The notes beneath the pieces are model-generated. The model was not told where the DNA came from and ran no database searches. It saw only the letters and a program-made list of their open reading frames with translations. The translations under genes and the position numbers were made by a program. From positions 310,001 to 374,000 of the forward strand of contig NZ_CANMAX010000002.1 of assembly GCF_947495995.1 (NCBI RefSeq): a stretch of 64,000 bases of DNA, given 5' to 3'. Source of the stretch: an uncultured Tenacibaculum sp. (GTDB lineage: Bacteria > Bacteroidota > Bacteroidia > Flavobacteriales > Flavobacteriaceae). This document shows positions 17,881 through 27,287 of the stretch, piece by piece (within the stretch, counting starts at the first letter, position 1; every line of letters starts with the position of its first letter).

Positions 17881-19057
17881 TATCTCTAAAAGGAATATCA
17901 AACCAATCGGCAACAGTTTTATTTGTTAGAATTCCGTGGTAGAAATACATTCCATTTCGTAAACTTTTATCGAATCTAGCAGCGTTTTCAAAACCACCTT
18001 CTTCTGCAATGTTAAGTAAGTAAGGTGTAAGAATATTACTTATTGAAACAGATGCAGTTCTTGCGTATCTAGAAGGAATATTAGGCACACAATAATGAAT
18101 TACATCGTGTTCTCTAAAAGTAGGTTTACTGTGTGTGGTAACTCTAGAAGTTTCAAAACAACCACCTCTATCAATACAAACATCTACAATTACAGCTCCG
18201 GTTTTCATTTGTTCAATCATTGTTTCAGTAACAATAATTGGAGATCTGTCAATTCCTCTAATTGCTCCAATAGCAACATCACATCGCATTAAAGCTTTAA
18301 GTAAAGACTTTGGTTGTACTGTTGAGGTATAAATTGGTCCGGGTATAGATTCTTGTAATCGTCTTAATTTAGTAATCGAATTATCAAAAACTTTAATACG
18401 AGCACCTAAACCAATAGCAGCTCTAGCAGCTGATTTACCTACAGTTCCAGCTCCTAAAATAACCACATCAGTAGGAGGAACTCCACTAATATTTCCTAAA
18501 AGAAGTCCGTTTCCACCATTTGCAGAAGACATTAATTCAGCAGCAATATGCATTGAAGAAATTCCTGCAATTTCACTCAAAGATTTTAAGACAGGATAAA
18601 CACCATCTTCATCTTTTATATAATCGTAAGCAATAGCTGTAATTCTTTTTTTAGCTAAAGCTTCAAAATACTTTTTGTTTTGTGTTTTAAGTTGTAAAGC
18701 AGAAATTAGAAATGATTGCGGATGCATTAATTTAATTTCTTCTAATGTAGGTGGTTCAACCTTTACAACTAAATTACAAGCAAAAACTTCTTTAATATCG
18801 TAAGATATTTTCGCTCCAGCTTCAGAATATTCTCTGTCAGTATAATTTGTTCCTTCACCAGCGTTGTTTTCAACAACAACTCGATGTCCGTGAGCAACTA
18901 AGGCTGCTACAGCATCTGGAGTTAAACTAATTCGTTTTTCTTCTAAATGTGTTTCCTTTGGTAAGCCAATAAATAATTCGCCTTTTTGCTTTTTTATTTC
19001 AAGCATTTCAGGCTGCGGTAATAATTGTTCTTTGGTAAAAGGTGATATAGAACTCAT
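17861..19057 (-). CDS. ald: Alanine dehydrogenase
   Basis: A 398-residue AlaDH/PNT-family enzyme. The N-terminal half has GLPKETHLEEKRISLTP (Arg42 at the substrate site) and LVVKVEPP (Lys99); the NAD-binding half has GAGTVGKSA (202-210) and VIVDVCIDRGGCFETS. It reversibly deaminates alanine to pyruvate and ammonia, a route for nitrogen and alanine metabolism. Length suits Ald (about 370-400) rather than the longer transhydrogenase alpha subunit, but the N-terminal extension of about 25 residues is Flavobacteriaceae-specific. It lies 4 nt downstream of tsaE. Confidence 0.85.
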   Translation of the reverse strand: MSSISPFTKEQLLPQPEMLEIKKQKGELFIGLPKETHLEEKRISLTPDAVAALVAHGHRVVVENNAGEGTNYTDREYSEAGAKISYDIKEVFACNLVVKVEPPTLEEIKLMHPQSFLISALQLKTQNKKYFEALAKKRITAIAYDYIKDEDGVYPVLKSLSEIAGISSMHIAAELMSSANGGNGLLLGNISGVPPTDVVILGAGTVGKSAARAAIGLGARIKVFDNSITKLRRLQESIPGPIYTSTVQPKSLLKALMRCDVAIGAIRGIDRSPIIVTETMIEQMKTGAVIVDVCIDRGGCFETSRVTTHSKPTFREHDVIHYCVPNIPSRYARTASVSISNILTPYLLNIAEEGGFENAARFDKSLRNGMYFYHGILTNKTVADWFDIPFRDINLLIL

Positions 19058-19061
19058 TAAT

Positions 19062-19469
19062 TTAGTTAAGTTGAATGTTTCTTAGATTATTTTCGGTGAT
19101 GTTGATTGTTACCTCACTAGCATTTAAAGGTAATAAATTTTTAATATTGTTTGGCCATTCAATTAAACACCAATGACCAGAGTAGAAGTATTCTTCAATT
19201 CCTATATCTAAAGCCTCTTCTTCGTTGTTAATTCTATAAAAATCAAAATGATAAATAATATCATCGTTAGAAGTATGATATTCATTCACTAATGAGAAAG
19301 TAGGAGAACTAATAATATCATCACTACCTAAAACTTTACAGATTTCTTTAATAAGTGTTGTTTTACCTACACCCATTTCTCCGTCAAATAATAGAATTTT
19401 ATGCTTGGCATTGCTAATAATTTCTTTAGCTATGCTTTCTACGTCATCTAAAGAATAATTTTTATCCAT
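19062..19469 (-). CDS. tsaE: tRNA threonylcarbamoyladenosine biosynthesis ATPase TsaE
   Basis: A 135-residue cytosolic P-loop protein: Walker A GEMGVGKTT (30-38), SPTFSLVNEY (the switch segment) and HFDFYRI, then GIEEYFY and LIEWP. These are diagnostic of TsaE, which with TsaB/D makes the t6A modification at position 37 of ANN-decoding tRNAs. Only 3 nt separate it from porX upstream and 4 nt from ald downstream, a gene trio found repeatedly in Bacteroidota. Confidence 0.95.
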   Translation of the reverse strand: MDKNYSLDDVESIAKEIISNAKHKILLFDGEMGVGKTTLIKEICKVLGSDDIISSPTFSLVNEYHTSNDDIIYHFDFYRINNEEEALDIGIEEYFYSGHWCLIEWPNNIKNLLPLNASEVTINITENNLRNIQLN

Positions 19470-19472
19470 ACA

Positions 19473-21020
19473 CTACTTTGTATTATATACAGCGCAAGGT
19501 ATAATAATTTCTTCTAATGAAATGCCTCCATGTTGATATGTATTTCTATAATATTTTACGAAATGATTGAAATTATTTGGGTAGGCAAAGAACAAATCTT
19601 CTTTGGTAAAAATAAACGGACTATTAATTGCCACTGTTGGTAAGAAAATATCTTTCGGATTCTTTACATCGTAAACATCTTTATTTTCATAACTTAAACT
19701 TCTACCAGTTTTGTATCTTAAGTTTGAACTAATGTTTTTATTACCAATTACTTTTGTAGGTGTTTTACAGTTAATAGTTCCATGATCAGTAGTAATAATT
19801 AGTTTCTGACCTAATTCTTTCGCCTTCTGAATTATTGATAGTAGAGGTGAGTTTTTAAACCAGCTCACTGTTAATGATCTGTAAGCTTTATCATCACCAA
19901 CCAATTCTTTAATTACTTCCATTTCGGTTTTAGCATGAGAAAGCATATCCACAAAGTTGTATACAACTACGGTTAAGTCGTTTTGTTTTGTAGCATTATA
20001 ATTCTCTTCTAAATCCTTTCCGTTTTTAAGCGAAGTAATTTTAAAATATTCGTGTTTAATATTTAAGTTCAAACGCTTGATTTGCTCGGTTAAGAATTCA
20101 TTTTCGAATAAATTTTTCCCACCTTCATCAGTATCATTTTTCCAGTAATTAGGATGTCTTTTTTCCATTTCAGAAGGCATCAATCCAGAGAAAATAGCAT
20201 TTCTGGCATATTGTGTAGCCGTTGGTAAAATACTATAATATGAATGCTCTGTTTCTTTTCTGTAGAAATTATTGATGTACGGTTCTAAAACTCTAAACTG
20301 ATCATATCTCAAATTGTCAATTACGACAACTAATAAACCTTGATCTTTACTTAGATTAGGAACTATTAAATCTTTGAAAAGCGTGTGCGACATTGTTGGT
20401 TTATCTTCACTAGTCAACCAATCTTGGTAATTCTTTTTTATAAACTTAAAAAAATGCGTGTTGGCTTCAGATTTCTGACTTTCTAGAATTTCTAATAAGT
20501 TAGAATCATCTATATTTTCTAATTCTAGTTCCCAGTGAATTAACCTCTTGTAAAGATCGGTCCATTCTTGGTATGTATTTACCATAGATAAATCCATGGC
20601 TATTTTTCTAAATTCCTGCTGGTAATTCAGTGTAGTTTTTTCAGTAATTAATCGAGAATGATCTAAATTCTTTTTTAAACTCAACAGAATTTGATTCGGA
20701 TTAACAGGTTTTATAAGGTAATCTGCAATCTTAGAACCAATAGCTTCTTCCATTATATATTCCTCTTCACTTTTTGTGATCATTACAACAGGAAGGTTAG
20801 GGCGCTTCTGTTTAATCAAGTTTAAGGCATCTAAACCAGAAATACCTGGCATATTTTCATCTAGAAAAACAATATCAAAATTAGTGTCATCTACTAAATC
20901 TACGGCATCGGTTCCATTAGTACATGTCGTTATATTATAATTTTTCTTCTCTAAAAATATGATGTGAGGTTTTAGTAAATCAATTTCATCATCAACCCAA
21001 AGTATTTCTATTTTTCTCAT
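19473..21020 (-). CDS. porX: PorX: response regulator with PglZ phosphodiesterase domain (T9SS regulator)
   Basis: A 515-residue cytosolic protein. Residues 1-120 form a receiver with phospho-acceptor Asp54 (VFLDENMPG) and Lys in YLIKPVN; residues from about 200 form an alkaline-phosphatase-like PglZ domain with VVIDNLRYDQF, the nucleophile Thr in PTATQYARNAIF and metal-binding TDHGT. PorX acts with histidine kinase PorY and sigma factor SigP to control type IX secretion in Porphyromonas. Here it starts an operon with tsaE and ald. Its substrate in vivo is thought to be linear oligoadenylate. Confidence 0.93.
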   Translation of the reverse strand: MRKIEILWVDDEIDLLKPHIIFLEKKNYNITTCTNGTDAVDLVDDTNFDIVFLDENMPGISGLDALNLIKQKRPNLPVVMITKSEEEYIMEEAIGSKIADYLIKPVNPNQILLSLKKNLDHSRLITEKTTLNYQQEFRKIAMDLSMVNTYQEWTDLYKRLIHWELELENIDDSNLLEILESQKSEANTHFFKFIKKNYQDWLTSEDKPTMSHTLFKDLIVPNLSKDQGLLVVVIDNLRYDQFRVLEPYINNFYRKETEHSYYSILPTATQYARNAIFSGLMPSEMEKRHPNYWKNDTDEGGKNLFENEFLTEQIKRLNLNIKHEYFKITSLKNGKDLEENYNATKQNDLTVVVYNFVDMLSHAKTEMEVIKELVGDDKAYRSLTVSWFKNSPLLSIIQKAKELGQKLIITTDHGTINCKTPTKVIGNKNISSNLRYKTGRSLSYENKDVYDVKNPKDIFLPTVAINSPFIFTKEDLFFAYPNNFNHFVKYYRNTYQHGGISLEEIIIPCAVYNTK

Positions 21021-21185
21021 AAATATGTATTACAAACATTGAACGATTAAATTAAATGTTTAGTGTTACATAAAAAAATAAAAACAGGCTATAAGCTCAT
21101 AATATATTTATTTTAACAATTCGTAAATATGCATTGTTTAGATTTACTTACTTTTGTTCAGTACATTATAATTGAAAACACAACA

Positions 21186-22424
21186 TTGAGTAAATCTAAA
21201 ACGAATAAGTTAAAAATTCTTAACGATCCTATTTACGGACTAGTTTCCATACCAAATTCTCTGATTTTTGATATTATCGAGCATAGATATTTTCAAAGAT
21301 TACGACGTATTACTCAAATGGGATTAACAAATTTAGTTTATCCTGGAGCCAACCATACAAGATTTCATCATGCTATAGGTTGTATGCATTTAATGCAAAA
21401 AGCGATTCAAGCATTACGATCTAAAGATATTCCGATTTCTGAAAAAGAAGCAACCGCTTTATGTATTGCAATTTTGTTACACGATATAGGTCATGGTGCT
21501 TTTTCACATGCTTTAGAGTATAGTATAGTTAATGAAATAACTCATGAAGAAATTTCGTTACTCTTCATGAAAGAATTAAATAAAGAGTTTAAAGGAAAAC
21601 TAGATTTAGCGATTAAAATCTTTGAAGGTAAGTATGAAAGAACGTTTTTTCATCAGCTAATTTCAAGTCAGTTAGATATAGATCGTTTAGATTATTTAAA
21701 AAGAGATAGCTTCTATACAGGAGTAGCAGAAGGAAATATATCTTCGGATAGATTAATTGCCATGATGAATGTGAAAAATGATGAGTTGGTAATTGAGGAG
21801 AAAGGAATCTATTCTGTAGAAAAGTTTTTGATAGCAAGGAGATTAATGTACTGGCAAGTGTACTTACATAAAACATCGTTATCTGCAGAAACATTATTGG
21901 TGAAAATTTTACAAAGAGCTAAATTATTAGCTAAAGAAGGAAAAGTTTTACCAGCAAATAAGGCATTGCGTTATTTTCTGTATACATCAATTAATAAAGA
22001 GAATTTTACTACTAATACTTTAGATATTTTTTCTAAACTCGATGACTATGATGTATTAGCAGCAATAAAAGAATGGTGCGATAATGAAGATTTTGTTTTA
22101 TCTCGATTATCAACTATGCTTATTCATAGAAAACTTTTAAAATTAGAATTACAAGGGAAACCTTTTACAGATAAGTATAAAAATAAAATTATAACCAAGG
22201 TTAAAAAGAAGCTAGGAGAAAAAGAAGACAATGTATCTTGTTTTGTTTTTGAAGATGTTGTGGTAAATCACGCATACGATGTAACTAAACCGATTAAAAT
22301 ATTAACTAAAAAAGGAAAACTGAAAGATATTATTAAAGCGTCAGATAACTTGAATATACAAACACTATCTGTTCCTGTTAAGAAATACTTTTATTGTTAT
22401 CCTAAGAATTTTGCTTTGATCTAG
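21186..22424 (+). CDS. HD-domain phosphohydrolase (SAMHD1/dGTPase-like)
   Basis: A 412-residue HD-superfamily enzyme. The metal-binding motif runs through RFHHAIGC (first His), LLHDIGHGAFSHALE (HD pair) and a later QLDIDRLDYLKRDS (Asp), as in dNTP triphosphohydrolases. The reading frame is open from ATG 21129, but a TACTTTTG promoter element at 21149-21156 lies inside that extension and its 19 residues look non-homologous; I therefore prefer the TTG at 21186, giving MSKSKTNKLKILNDPIYG, with the typical start of this family. The longer form is possible. Substrate unproven. Confidence 0.85.
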   Translation: MSKSKTNKLKILNDPIYGLVSIPNSLIFDIIEHRYFQRLRRITQMGLTNLVYPGANHTRFHHAIGCMHLMQKAIQALRSKDIPISEKEATALCIAILLHDIGHGAFSHALEYSIVNEITHEEISLLFMKELNKEFKGKLDLAIKIFEGKYERTFFHQLISSQLDIDRLDYLKRDSFYTGVAEGNISSDRLIAMMNVKNDELVIEEKGIYSVEKFLIARRLMYWQVYLHKTSLSAETLLVKILQRAKLLAKEGKVLPANKALRYFLYTSINKENFTTNTLDIFSKLDDYDVLAAIKEWCDNEDFVLSRLSTMLIHRKLLKLELQGKPFTDKYKNKIITKVKKKLGEKEDNVSCFVFEDVVVNHAYDVTKPIKILTKKGKLKDIIKASDNLNIQTLSVPVKKYFYCYPKNFALI

Positions 22425-22456
22425 ATTTGAAGATTTAATACTAAACAAAAAATAAT

Positions 22457-22464
22457 TACTTTTG
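22457..22464 (+). promoter_or_regulatory. -7 promoter element of the lpxD operon
   Basis: TACTTTTG (22457-22464) matches the flavobacterial -7 consensus TAnnTTTG. It ends only 6 nt before the lpxD ATG at 22471, which implies a leaderless or nearly leaderless mRNA. No good -33 TTG is seen at 17-23 bp; the nearest is at 27 bp. Confidence 0.5.
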
Positions 22465-22470
22465 CAATTA

Positions 22471-23508
22471 ATGGAGTTTACAGCAAAACAAATCGCAGAT
22501 ATTTTACAAGGTGAGATTGAAGGGAATTCGGAAGAAACTGTATTTAAATTAGCGAAGATTGAAGAGGCTGAAAAAGGTTCTTTAACTTTTTTAGCAAACC
22601 CTAAATACGAACAATATATATATACTACTTCAGCTTCTATAGCTATAGTAGGACAAGATTTTGTAGCAGAAAAGAACATATCTTCTACATTAATAAGAGT
22701 AAAAGATCCTTACAAGTCTTTTTCTACATTATTAGAGTATTACAATCAAGTAAAAAATAATAAGGTAGGAAGAGAGCATCCAATTTATGTATCAGAATCA
22801 GCAAAAATTGGAGAAAACGAATATTTAGGAGCTTTCACATATATTGGTGAAAATGCAGTAATAGGAAATAATGTAAAAATTTATCCAAATAGTTACATCG
22901 GAGACAATGTAACTATCGGGGATAATACAACAATATATGCAGGAGTTAAAATTTATTCTGAAACCATAATAGGGAAAGAATGTAAAATTCATTCAGGAAC
23001 TATTGTAGGATCAGATGGTTTTGGTTTTGCACCTGATGAAAATGGAGTATACAAGGCAGTTCCACAAACAGGAAATGTTGTTATCGAAGATTATGTAGAT
23101 ATTGGGGCAAACTCAACAATAGATAGAGCAACTTTAGGATCTACAATTATTAAAACTGGAGTAAAGTTAGATAATCAAATCCAGGTAGCTCATAATGTAG
23201 AAATAGGAAAAAATACCGTAATTGCCTCACAAACTGGAGTAGCAGGATCGACTAAAATAGGAGAGAACTGTATGATTGGTGGACAAGTAGGAATAGTTGG
23301 GCATATTACAATTGGAAATAACGTTAAAATACAAGCACAATCTGGTATCGGTAGAAACTTAAAAGATGGAGATGTTGTTCAAGGTTCACCAGCTATTGGG
23401 TATTCAGACTTTAATAAGTCTTATGTTTATTTTAAAAATTTACCAAAAATAGTATCAACAGTACATAAATTAGAGAAAGAGTATAAGGCTCAACAAGACC
23501 AAAAATGA
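22471..23508 (+). CDS. lpxD: UDP-3-O-acylglucosamine N-acyltransferase LpxD
   Basis: A 345-residue cytosolic acyltransferase that adds the second 3-hydroxyacyl chain to UDP-3-O-acylglucosamine in lipid A synthesis. An N-terminal uridine-binding domain (about 1-95) is followed by left-handed beta-helix hexapeptide repeats (about 100-300) containing GSDGFGFAPDENG, with catalytic His in QVAHNVEIG. An upstream in-frame TTG at 22462 overlaps the promoter, so ATG 22471 is preferred. It overlaps lpxC-fabZ by 4 nt, beginning the lipid A operon. Confidence 0.93.
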   Translation: MEFTAKQIADILQGEIEGNSEETVFKLAKIEEAEKGSLTFLANPKYEQYIYTTSASIAIVGQDFVAEKNISSTLIRVKDPYKSFSTLLEYYNQVKNNKVGREHPIYVSESAKIGENEYLGAFTYIGENAVIGNNVKIYPNSYIGDNVTIGDNTTIYAGVKIYSETIIGKECKIHSGTIVGSDGFGFAPDENGVYKAVPQTGNVVIEDYVDIGANSTIDRATLGSTIIKTGVKLDNQIQVAHNVEIGKNTVIASQTGVAGSTKIGENCMIGGQVGIVGHITIGNNVKIQAQSGIGRNLKDGDVVQGSPAIGYSDFNKSYVYFKNLPKIVSTVHKLEKEYKAQQDQK

Positions 23509-24896
23509 CTAAAAAACAAAGAACTATAGAAAATGAAATTACTTTATCTGGTGTAGGTTTACACACTGGAAACGAAGTAATAATGACCTTTAAACCAGCG
23601 CCAATTAATCATGGTTTCGCTTTCAAAAGAGTAGATTTAGAAGGTCAGCCTATAATTGAAGCAAAAGCAGAATATGTTACCAATACACAGCGTGGTACAA
23701 ATATGGAAAAAAATGGAGTTCAAATTAATACTTCAGAACACGTGTTAGCTGCTGCTGTAGGTTTAGATATAGATAATCTTTTAATAGAAATTAATGCTTC
23801 TGAACCACCAATTATGGACGGTTCTTCTAAATATTTTATTGAAGCTTTAGAGAAAGCAGTAGTAGTTGAACAAGATGCTTATATCGAAGAGTATGTTGTT
23901 AAAGAAATAATTTCATATAAAGATGAAAGCACAGGTAGTGAAATTATCTTAATGCCTTCTGATGAATACCAAGTAACTACAATGGTAGATTTTGGAACGA
24001 AGGTTTTAGGAACTCAAAATGCTACTTTAGAAACAATTTCTGATTTTAAAGAGGAAATTTCTTCAGCGAGAACATTTAGTTTCTTACATGAAATTGAAAT
24101 GTTATTAGAACATAACTTAATTAAAGGAGGAGATCTTAATAATGCTATTGTTTATGTAGATAAAGAACTTTCTGAAAGTACTACAGAAAAACTTAAAACT
24201 GCATTTAAAAAAGACGATATCAAGATTAAATCTAATGGAATTTTAGATAACTTAGAATTACATTGGGCTAATGAAGCTGCAAGACATAAATTATTAGATG
24301 TAATTGGTGATTTAGCTTTAGTTGGAACTAGAATTAAAGGTAAAGTTATTGCAAATAAACCAGGACATTTAGTAAATACTACCTTCGCAAAGAAATTAGC
24401 TAAAATCATAAAAAAGGAAAAAAGAAATAAGGTTCCTACTTATGATTTAAATCAGCCACCTTTAATGGATATTCATAAAATTATGGATATTCTTCCGCAC
24501 AGACCTCCATTCTTATTAGTTGATAGAATACTAGAGCTTTCAGATAAGCATGTTGTAGGAATGAAAAATGTTACTATGAATGAAGACTTCTTCGTAGGGC
24601 ATTTCCCTGGAGCTCCTGTTATGCCTGGTGTTTTACAAGTAGAAGCTATGGCGCAAGCAGGTGGTGTTTTGGTATTAAGTACAGTACCAGATCCTGAAAA
24701 TTATCTTACTTATTTTATGAAAATAGATAAGGTAAAGTTTAAGCAAAAAGTATTGCCAGGTGATACATTAATATTCAAAAGTGAATTAATAACGCCAATT
24801 CGTAGAGGAATTGCTCACATGCAAGCCTATGCATATGCAAATGGTAAACTAGTTGCAGAAGCAGAATTAATGGCACAAATTTCAAAAGTAAAATAA
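23505..24896 (+). CDS. lpxC-fabZ: Bifunctional LpxC deacetylase / FabZ dehydratase fusion
   Basis: A 463-residue fusion. Residues 1-300 are LpxC, the committed zinc deacetylase of lipid A: first zinc His in TSEHVLAA, and the HWANEAARHKLLDVIGDLAL helix carrying the other ligands. From about 315 the FabZ 3-hydroxyacyl-ACP dehydratase begins (ILPHRPPFLLVDRI), with catalytic His in GHFPGAPVMPG and Glu in VEAMAQ. The fusion is a hallmark of Bacteroidota. It overlaps lpxD by 4 nt and ends 1 nt before lpxA, suggesting tight co-translation of lipid A and fatty acid steps. Confidence 0.95.
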   Translation: MTKKQRTIENEITLSGVGLHTGNEVIMTFKPAPINHGFAFKRVDLEGQPIIEAKAEYVTNTQRGTNMEKNGVQINTSEHVLAAAVGLDIDNLLIEINASEPPIMDGSSKYFIEALEKAVVVEQDAYIEEYVVKEIISYKDESTGSEIILMPSDEYQVTTMVDFGTKVLGTQNATLETISDFKEEISSARTFSFLHEIEMLLEHNLIKGGDLNNAIVYVDKELSESTTEKLKTAFKKDDIKIKSNGILDNLELHWANEAARHKLLDVIGDLALVGTRIKGKVIANKPGHLVNTTFAKKLAKIIKKEKRNKVPTYDLNQPPLMDIHKIMDILPHRPPFLLVDRILELSDKHVVGMKNVTMNEDFFVGHFPGAPVMPGVLQVEAMAQAGGVLVLSTVPDPENYLTYFMKIDKVKFKQKVLPGDTLIFKSELITPIRRGIAHMQAYAYANGKLVAEAELMAQISKVK

Positions 24897-24897
24897 T

Positions 24898-25683
24898 ATG
24901 AATCAACCATTAGCTTACGTTCACCCCCAAGCTAAAATAGCAAGAAATGTAGTCATAGAACCTTTTACAACGATACACGCAAATGTAGAAATTGGTTCAG
25001 GTACATGGATTGGTTCTAACGTAACAATAATGGAAGGTGCACGTATCGGTAAAAATTGTAGAATTTTTCCAGGTGCTGTAGTTTCCGCTATTCCACAAGA
25101 TTTAAAGTTTGATGATGAAGAAACTGTAGTTATCATTGGTGATAATGTAACTATCAGAGAATGTGTAACGATCAATAGAGGTACATCAGACAGGCATAAA
25201 ACTGTTATTGGAGATAACTGTTTAATTATGGCTTATTGTCACATTGCACACGATTGTATTGTAGGAAATAACTGTATTTTCTCTAATAACTCTACGTTAG
25301 CAGGTCATGTAACTATAGGTGATAATGTAGTACTAGCCGGTATGGTAGCAGTACATCAATTTGCTTCTGTAGGTAATCATGCTTTTGTTACTGGAGGTTC
25401 TTTAGTACGTAAAGATGTTCCACCGTATGTAAAAGCTGCTCGTGAACCTTTATCGTATGTAGGAATAAATTCTATAGGTTTACGAAGAAGAGGCTATACA
25501 ACTGAAAAAATTCGTGAGATTCAAGATATTTATAGAATTTTATTTCAAAAGAACTACAATAATTCTCAAGCAATTGAAATTATTGAGGCAGAAATGCAAG
25601 CTACTTCAGAAAGAGATGAAATCATTCAGTTTATCAAAGATTCTCATAGAGGAATAATGAAAGGATATTACAAAACTAATTAA
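24898..25683 (+). CDS. lpxA: Acyl-ACP--UDP-N-acetylglucosamine O-acyltransferase LpxA
   Basis: A 261-residue cytosolic trimer-forming acyltransferase, the first step of lipid A. The hexapeptide beta-helix (about 5-190) contains the catalytic His in LIMAYCHIAHDC and GTSDRHKTVIG, and the C-terminal helical domain has SIGLRRRGYTTEKIREIQ, which is typical of LpxA. Length is normal. It starts immediately after lpxC-fabZ and is followed by efp after 9 nt. Confidence 0.95.
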   Translation: MNQPLAYVHPQAKIARNVVIEPFTTIHANVEIGSGTWIGSNVTIMEGARIGKNCRIFPGAVVSAIPQDLKFDDEETVVIIGDNVTIRECVTINRGTSDRHKTVIGDNCLIMAYCHIAHDCIVGNNCIFSNNSTLAGHVTIGDNVVLAGMVAVHQFASVGNHAFVTGGSLVRKDVPPYVKAAREPLSYVGINSIGLRRRGYTTEKIREIQDIYRILFQKNYNNSQAIEIIEAEMQATSERDEIIQFIKDSHRGIMKGYYKTN

Positions 25684-25692
25684 TACAAAATA

Positions 25693-26259
25693 ATGGCAAC
25701 AACTTCAGATATAAAAAAAGGATTGTGCATTAAATACAATCACGATATATTTAAAATCATTGAATTTTTACACGTAAAACCAGGTAAAGGTCCTGCTTTC
25801 GTTAGAACTAAGTTAAAAAGTGTTACTTCAGGAAAAGTAATTGATAATACTTTCTCAGCTGGGCACAAAATAGAAGACGTTCGTGTAGAGACTCATAAAT
25901 TTCAGTATCTATATGCAGAAGGAGATGATCTTCATTTCATGAATACTGAAGATTATAACCAAATTACTTTAGAAAGAAAAGTTGTAGATGGTGCTGAATT
26001 TATGAAAGAAGGTGAAGTTGTAACTATCTTAATTAACACAGAAGATGGTTTACCTTTATCAGTAGAAATGCCTTCTCACGTAATATTAGAAGTAACGCAT
26101 ACTGAGCCTGGTGTAAAAGGAAATACAGCTACAAATGCTACTAAACCAGCAACAGTTGAAACTGGAGCTAGAGTAAATGTGCCGCTGTTTATCAATGAAG
26201 GAGATAAAATCAAGATTGATACTGAAAAAGGAGCGTATTCAGAAAGAATCAAAGAATAA
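25693..26259 (+). CDS. efp: Translation elongation factor P
   Basis: A 188-residue ribosomal factor that relieves stalling at polyproline stretches. Three OB/KOW-type domains are present; the loop at residues 28-33 (VKPGKG) carries Lys32, the position modified in other lineages. Motif DVRVETHKFQYLYAEGDDLHFM and the C-terminal NEGDKIKIDTEKGAYSER are family hallmarks. It is 9 nt after lpxA and followed by a hairpin terminator. Confidence 0.95.
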   Translation: MATTSDIKKGLCIKYNHDIFKIIEFLHVKPGKGPAFVRTKLKSVTSGKVIDNTFSAGHKIEDVRVETHKFQYLYAEGDDLHFMNTEDYNQITLERKVVDGAEFMKEGEVVTILINTEDGLPLSVEMPSHVILEVTHTEPGVKGNTATNATKPATVETGARVNVPLFINEGDKIKIDTEKGAYSERIKE

Positions 26260-26269
26260 TAAATATTTC

Positions 26270-26296
26270 ATCCCGCTTTATAGCGGGATTTTTTTC
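26270..26296 (+). terminator. Hairpin terminator after efp
   Basis: A 7-bp GC-rich stem ATCCCGC/GCGGGAT (26270-26276 with 26283-26289), 6-nt loop, then a run of T to 26295. It ends only 2 nt before the next gene's ATG at 26299, so it both ends the lipid A/efp transcript and occupies the leader of the second lpxD-like gene. Confidence 0.85.
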
Positions 26297-26298
26297 AT

Positions 26299-27219
26299 AT
26301 GAAATTTAATACTGTACAAACTTTAGATCAAATTGCTTCTTTGTTAGATATTCCTTTTGTAGGAGATCCTAATTTTGAAGTAACAGGGTTAAATGAAATT
26401 CACGTTGTACAAAAAGGTGAGATCGTTTTTGTAGATCATCCAAAGTATTACGACAAAGCATTAACTTCTGCTGCTACAACTATTTTAATTAATAAAGAAG
26501 TGGAATGTCCAGAAGGTAAATCATTACTTATTTCAGATGATCCTTTTAGAGATTTTAATAAACTTACTAAGCATTTTAATCCTTTTATAGCTTCTAAACA
26601 AAGTATTTCTGACTCAGCCATAATCGGTGAAGGAACTATAATACAACCTAATGTTTTTATAGGTGAAGGAGTTACTATTGGTAAAAACTGTATTATACAT
26701 GCTAATGTTACCATTAACAATAACTGTATTATTGGAGATAATGTAAATATTTACTCAAATACAGTGTTAGGTAGTAATGCTTTTTATTACAAAAAAAGAC
26801 CAGGAGGTTTTGATCCTTTAGTTTCTGGAGGTAGAGTTGTAATTAAAGATAATGTAGATTTAGGAGCTTCTTGTACAATTGATAGAGGTGTTACTGGTGA
26901 TACAATGATAGGAGAAGGAACTAAAATTGACAATCAAGTACATGTTGGTCACGATACTGTAATAGGAGAAAAATGTTTAATAGCAGCACAAACTGGTATA
27001 GCAGGATGTACTGTTATTGGAGATGAAGTTACAATTTGGGGACAAGTAGGTGTTGTAAGCGGACTACATATCGAGAAAGGAACAGTATTAATGGCGCAAA
27101 CAGGTGTTATGAAATCCTTAAAAAAAGGAGTTTATTTTGGAACACCACAAAGAGAATATCGCCAAACAATGCGAGAAATTATACATTTAAAAAACGAAGT
27201 AAATAAAGCTAAAAAGTAA
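26299..27219 (+). CDS. Second LpxD-like hexapeptide acyltransferase
   Basis: A 306-residue paralogue of LpxD: N-terminal domain (about 1-100), hexapeptide beta-helix (about 105-290), a catalytic-His motif in [13 protein letters not shown] and the family segment [16 protein letters not shown]. It is shorter than the 345-residue LpxD of the same window, and has YYKKRPGG in place of GFAPDENG, so its acyl acceptor may differ. UDP-3-O-acylglucosamine N-acyltransferase or another lipid A-type sugar acyltransferase is likely. Its ATG follows a terminator by 2 nt, so translation needs readthrough or a transcript start I cannot see. Confidence 0.8.
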   Translation: MKFNTVQTLDQIASLLDIPFVGDPNFEVTGLNEIHVVQKGEIVFVDHPKYYDKALTSAATTILINKEVECPEGKSLLISDDPFRDFNKLTKHFNPFIASKQSISDSAIIGEGTIIQPNVFIGEGVTIGKNCIIHANVTINNNCIIGDNVNIYSNTVLGSNAFYYKKRPGGFDPLVSGGRVVIKDNVDLGASCTIDRGVTGDTMIGEGTKIDNQVHVGHDTVIGEKCLIAAQTGIAGCTVIGDEVTIWGQVGVVSGLHIEKGTVLMAQTGVMKSLKKGVYFGTPQREYRQTMREIIHLKNEVNKAKK

Positions 27220-27230
27220 CGAAAATTTAA

Positions 27231-27261
27231 TTGGTTATACTCAATTAAAAAACTATTTTTG
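27231..27261 (+). promoter_or_regulatory. Promoter of sucD
   Basis: TTG at 27231-27233 and TATTTTTG at 27254-27261 with a 20-bp spacer match the flavobacterial consensus. The predicted transcript start is about 20 nt before the ATG at 27288. Confidence 0.6.
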
Positions 27262-27287
27262 CTAGACTTAAAATTAAAAATAAACCA

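Noticed and set aside
21129..21185. ATG-initiated start of the HD phosphohydrolase
   Set aside because: The extra 19 residues include the promoter element and are not similar to the family; the TTG start is preferred but not certain.
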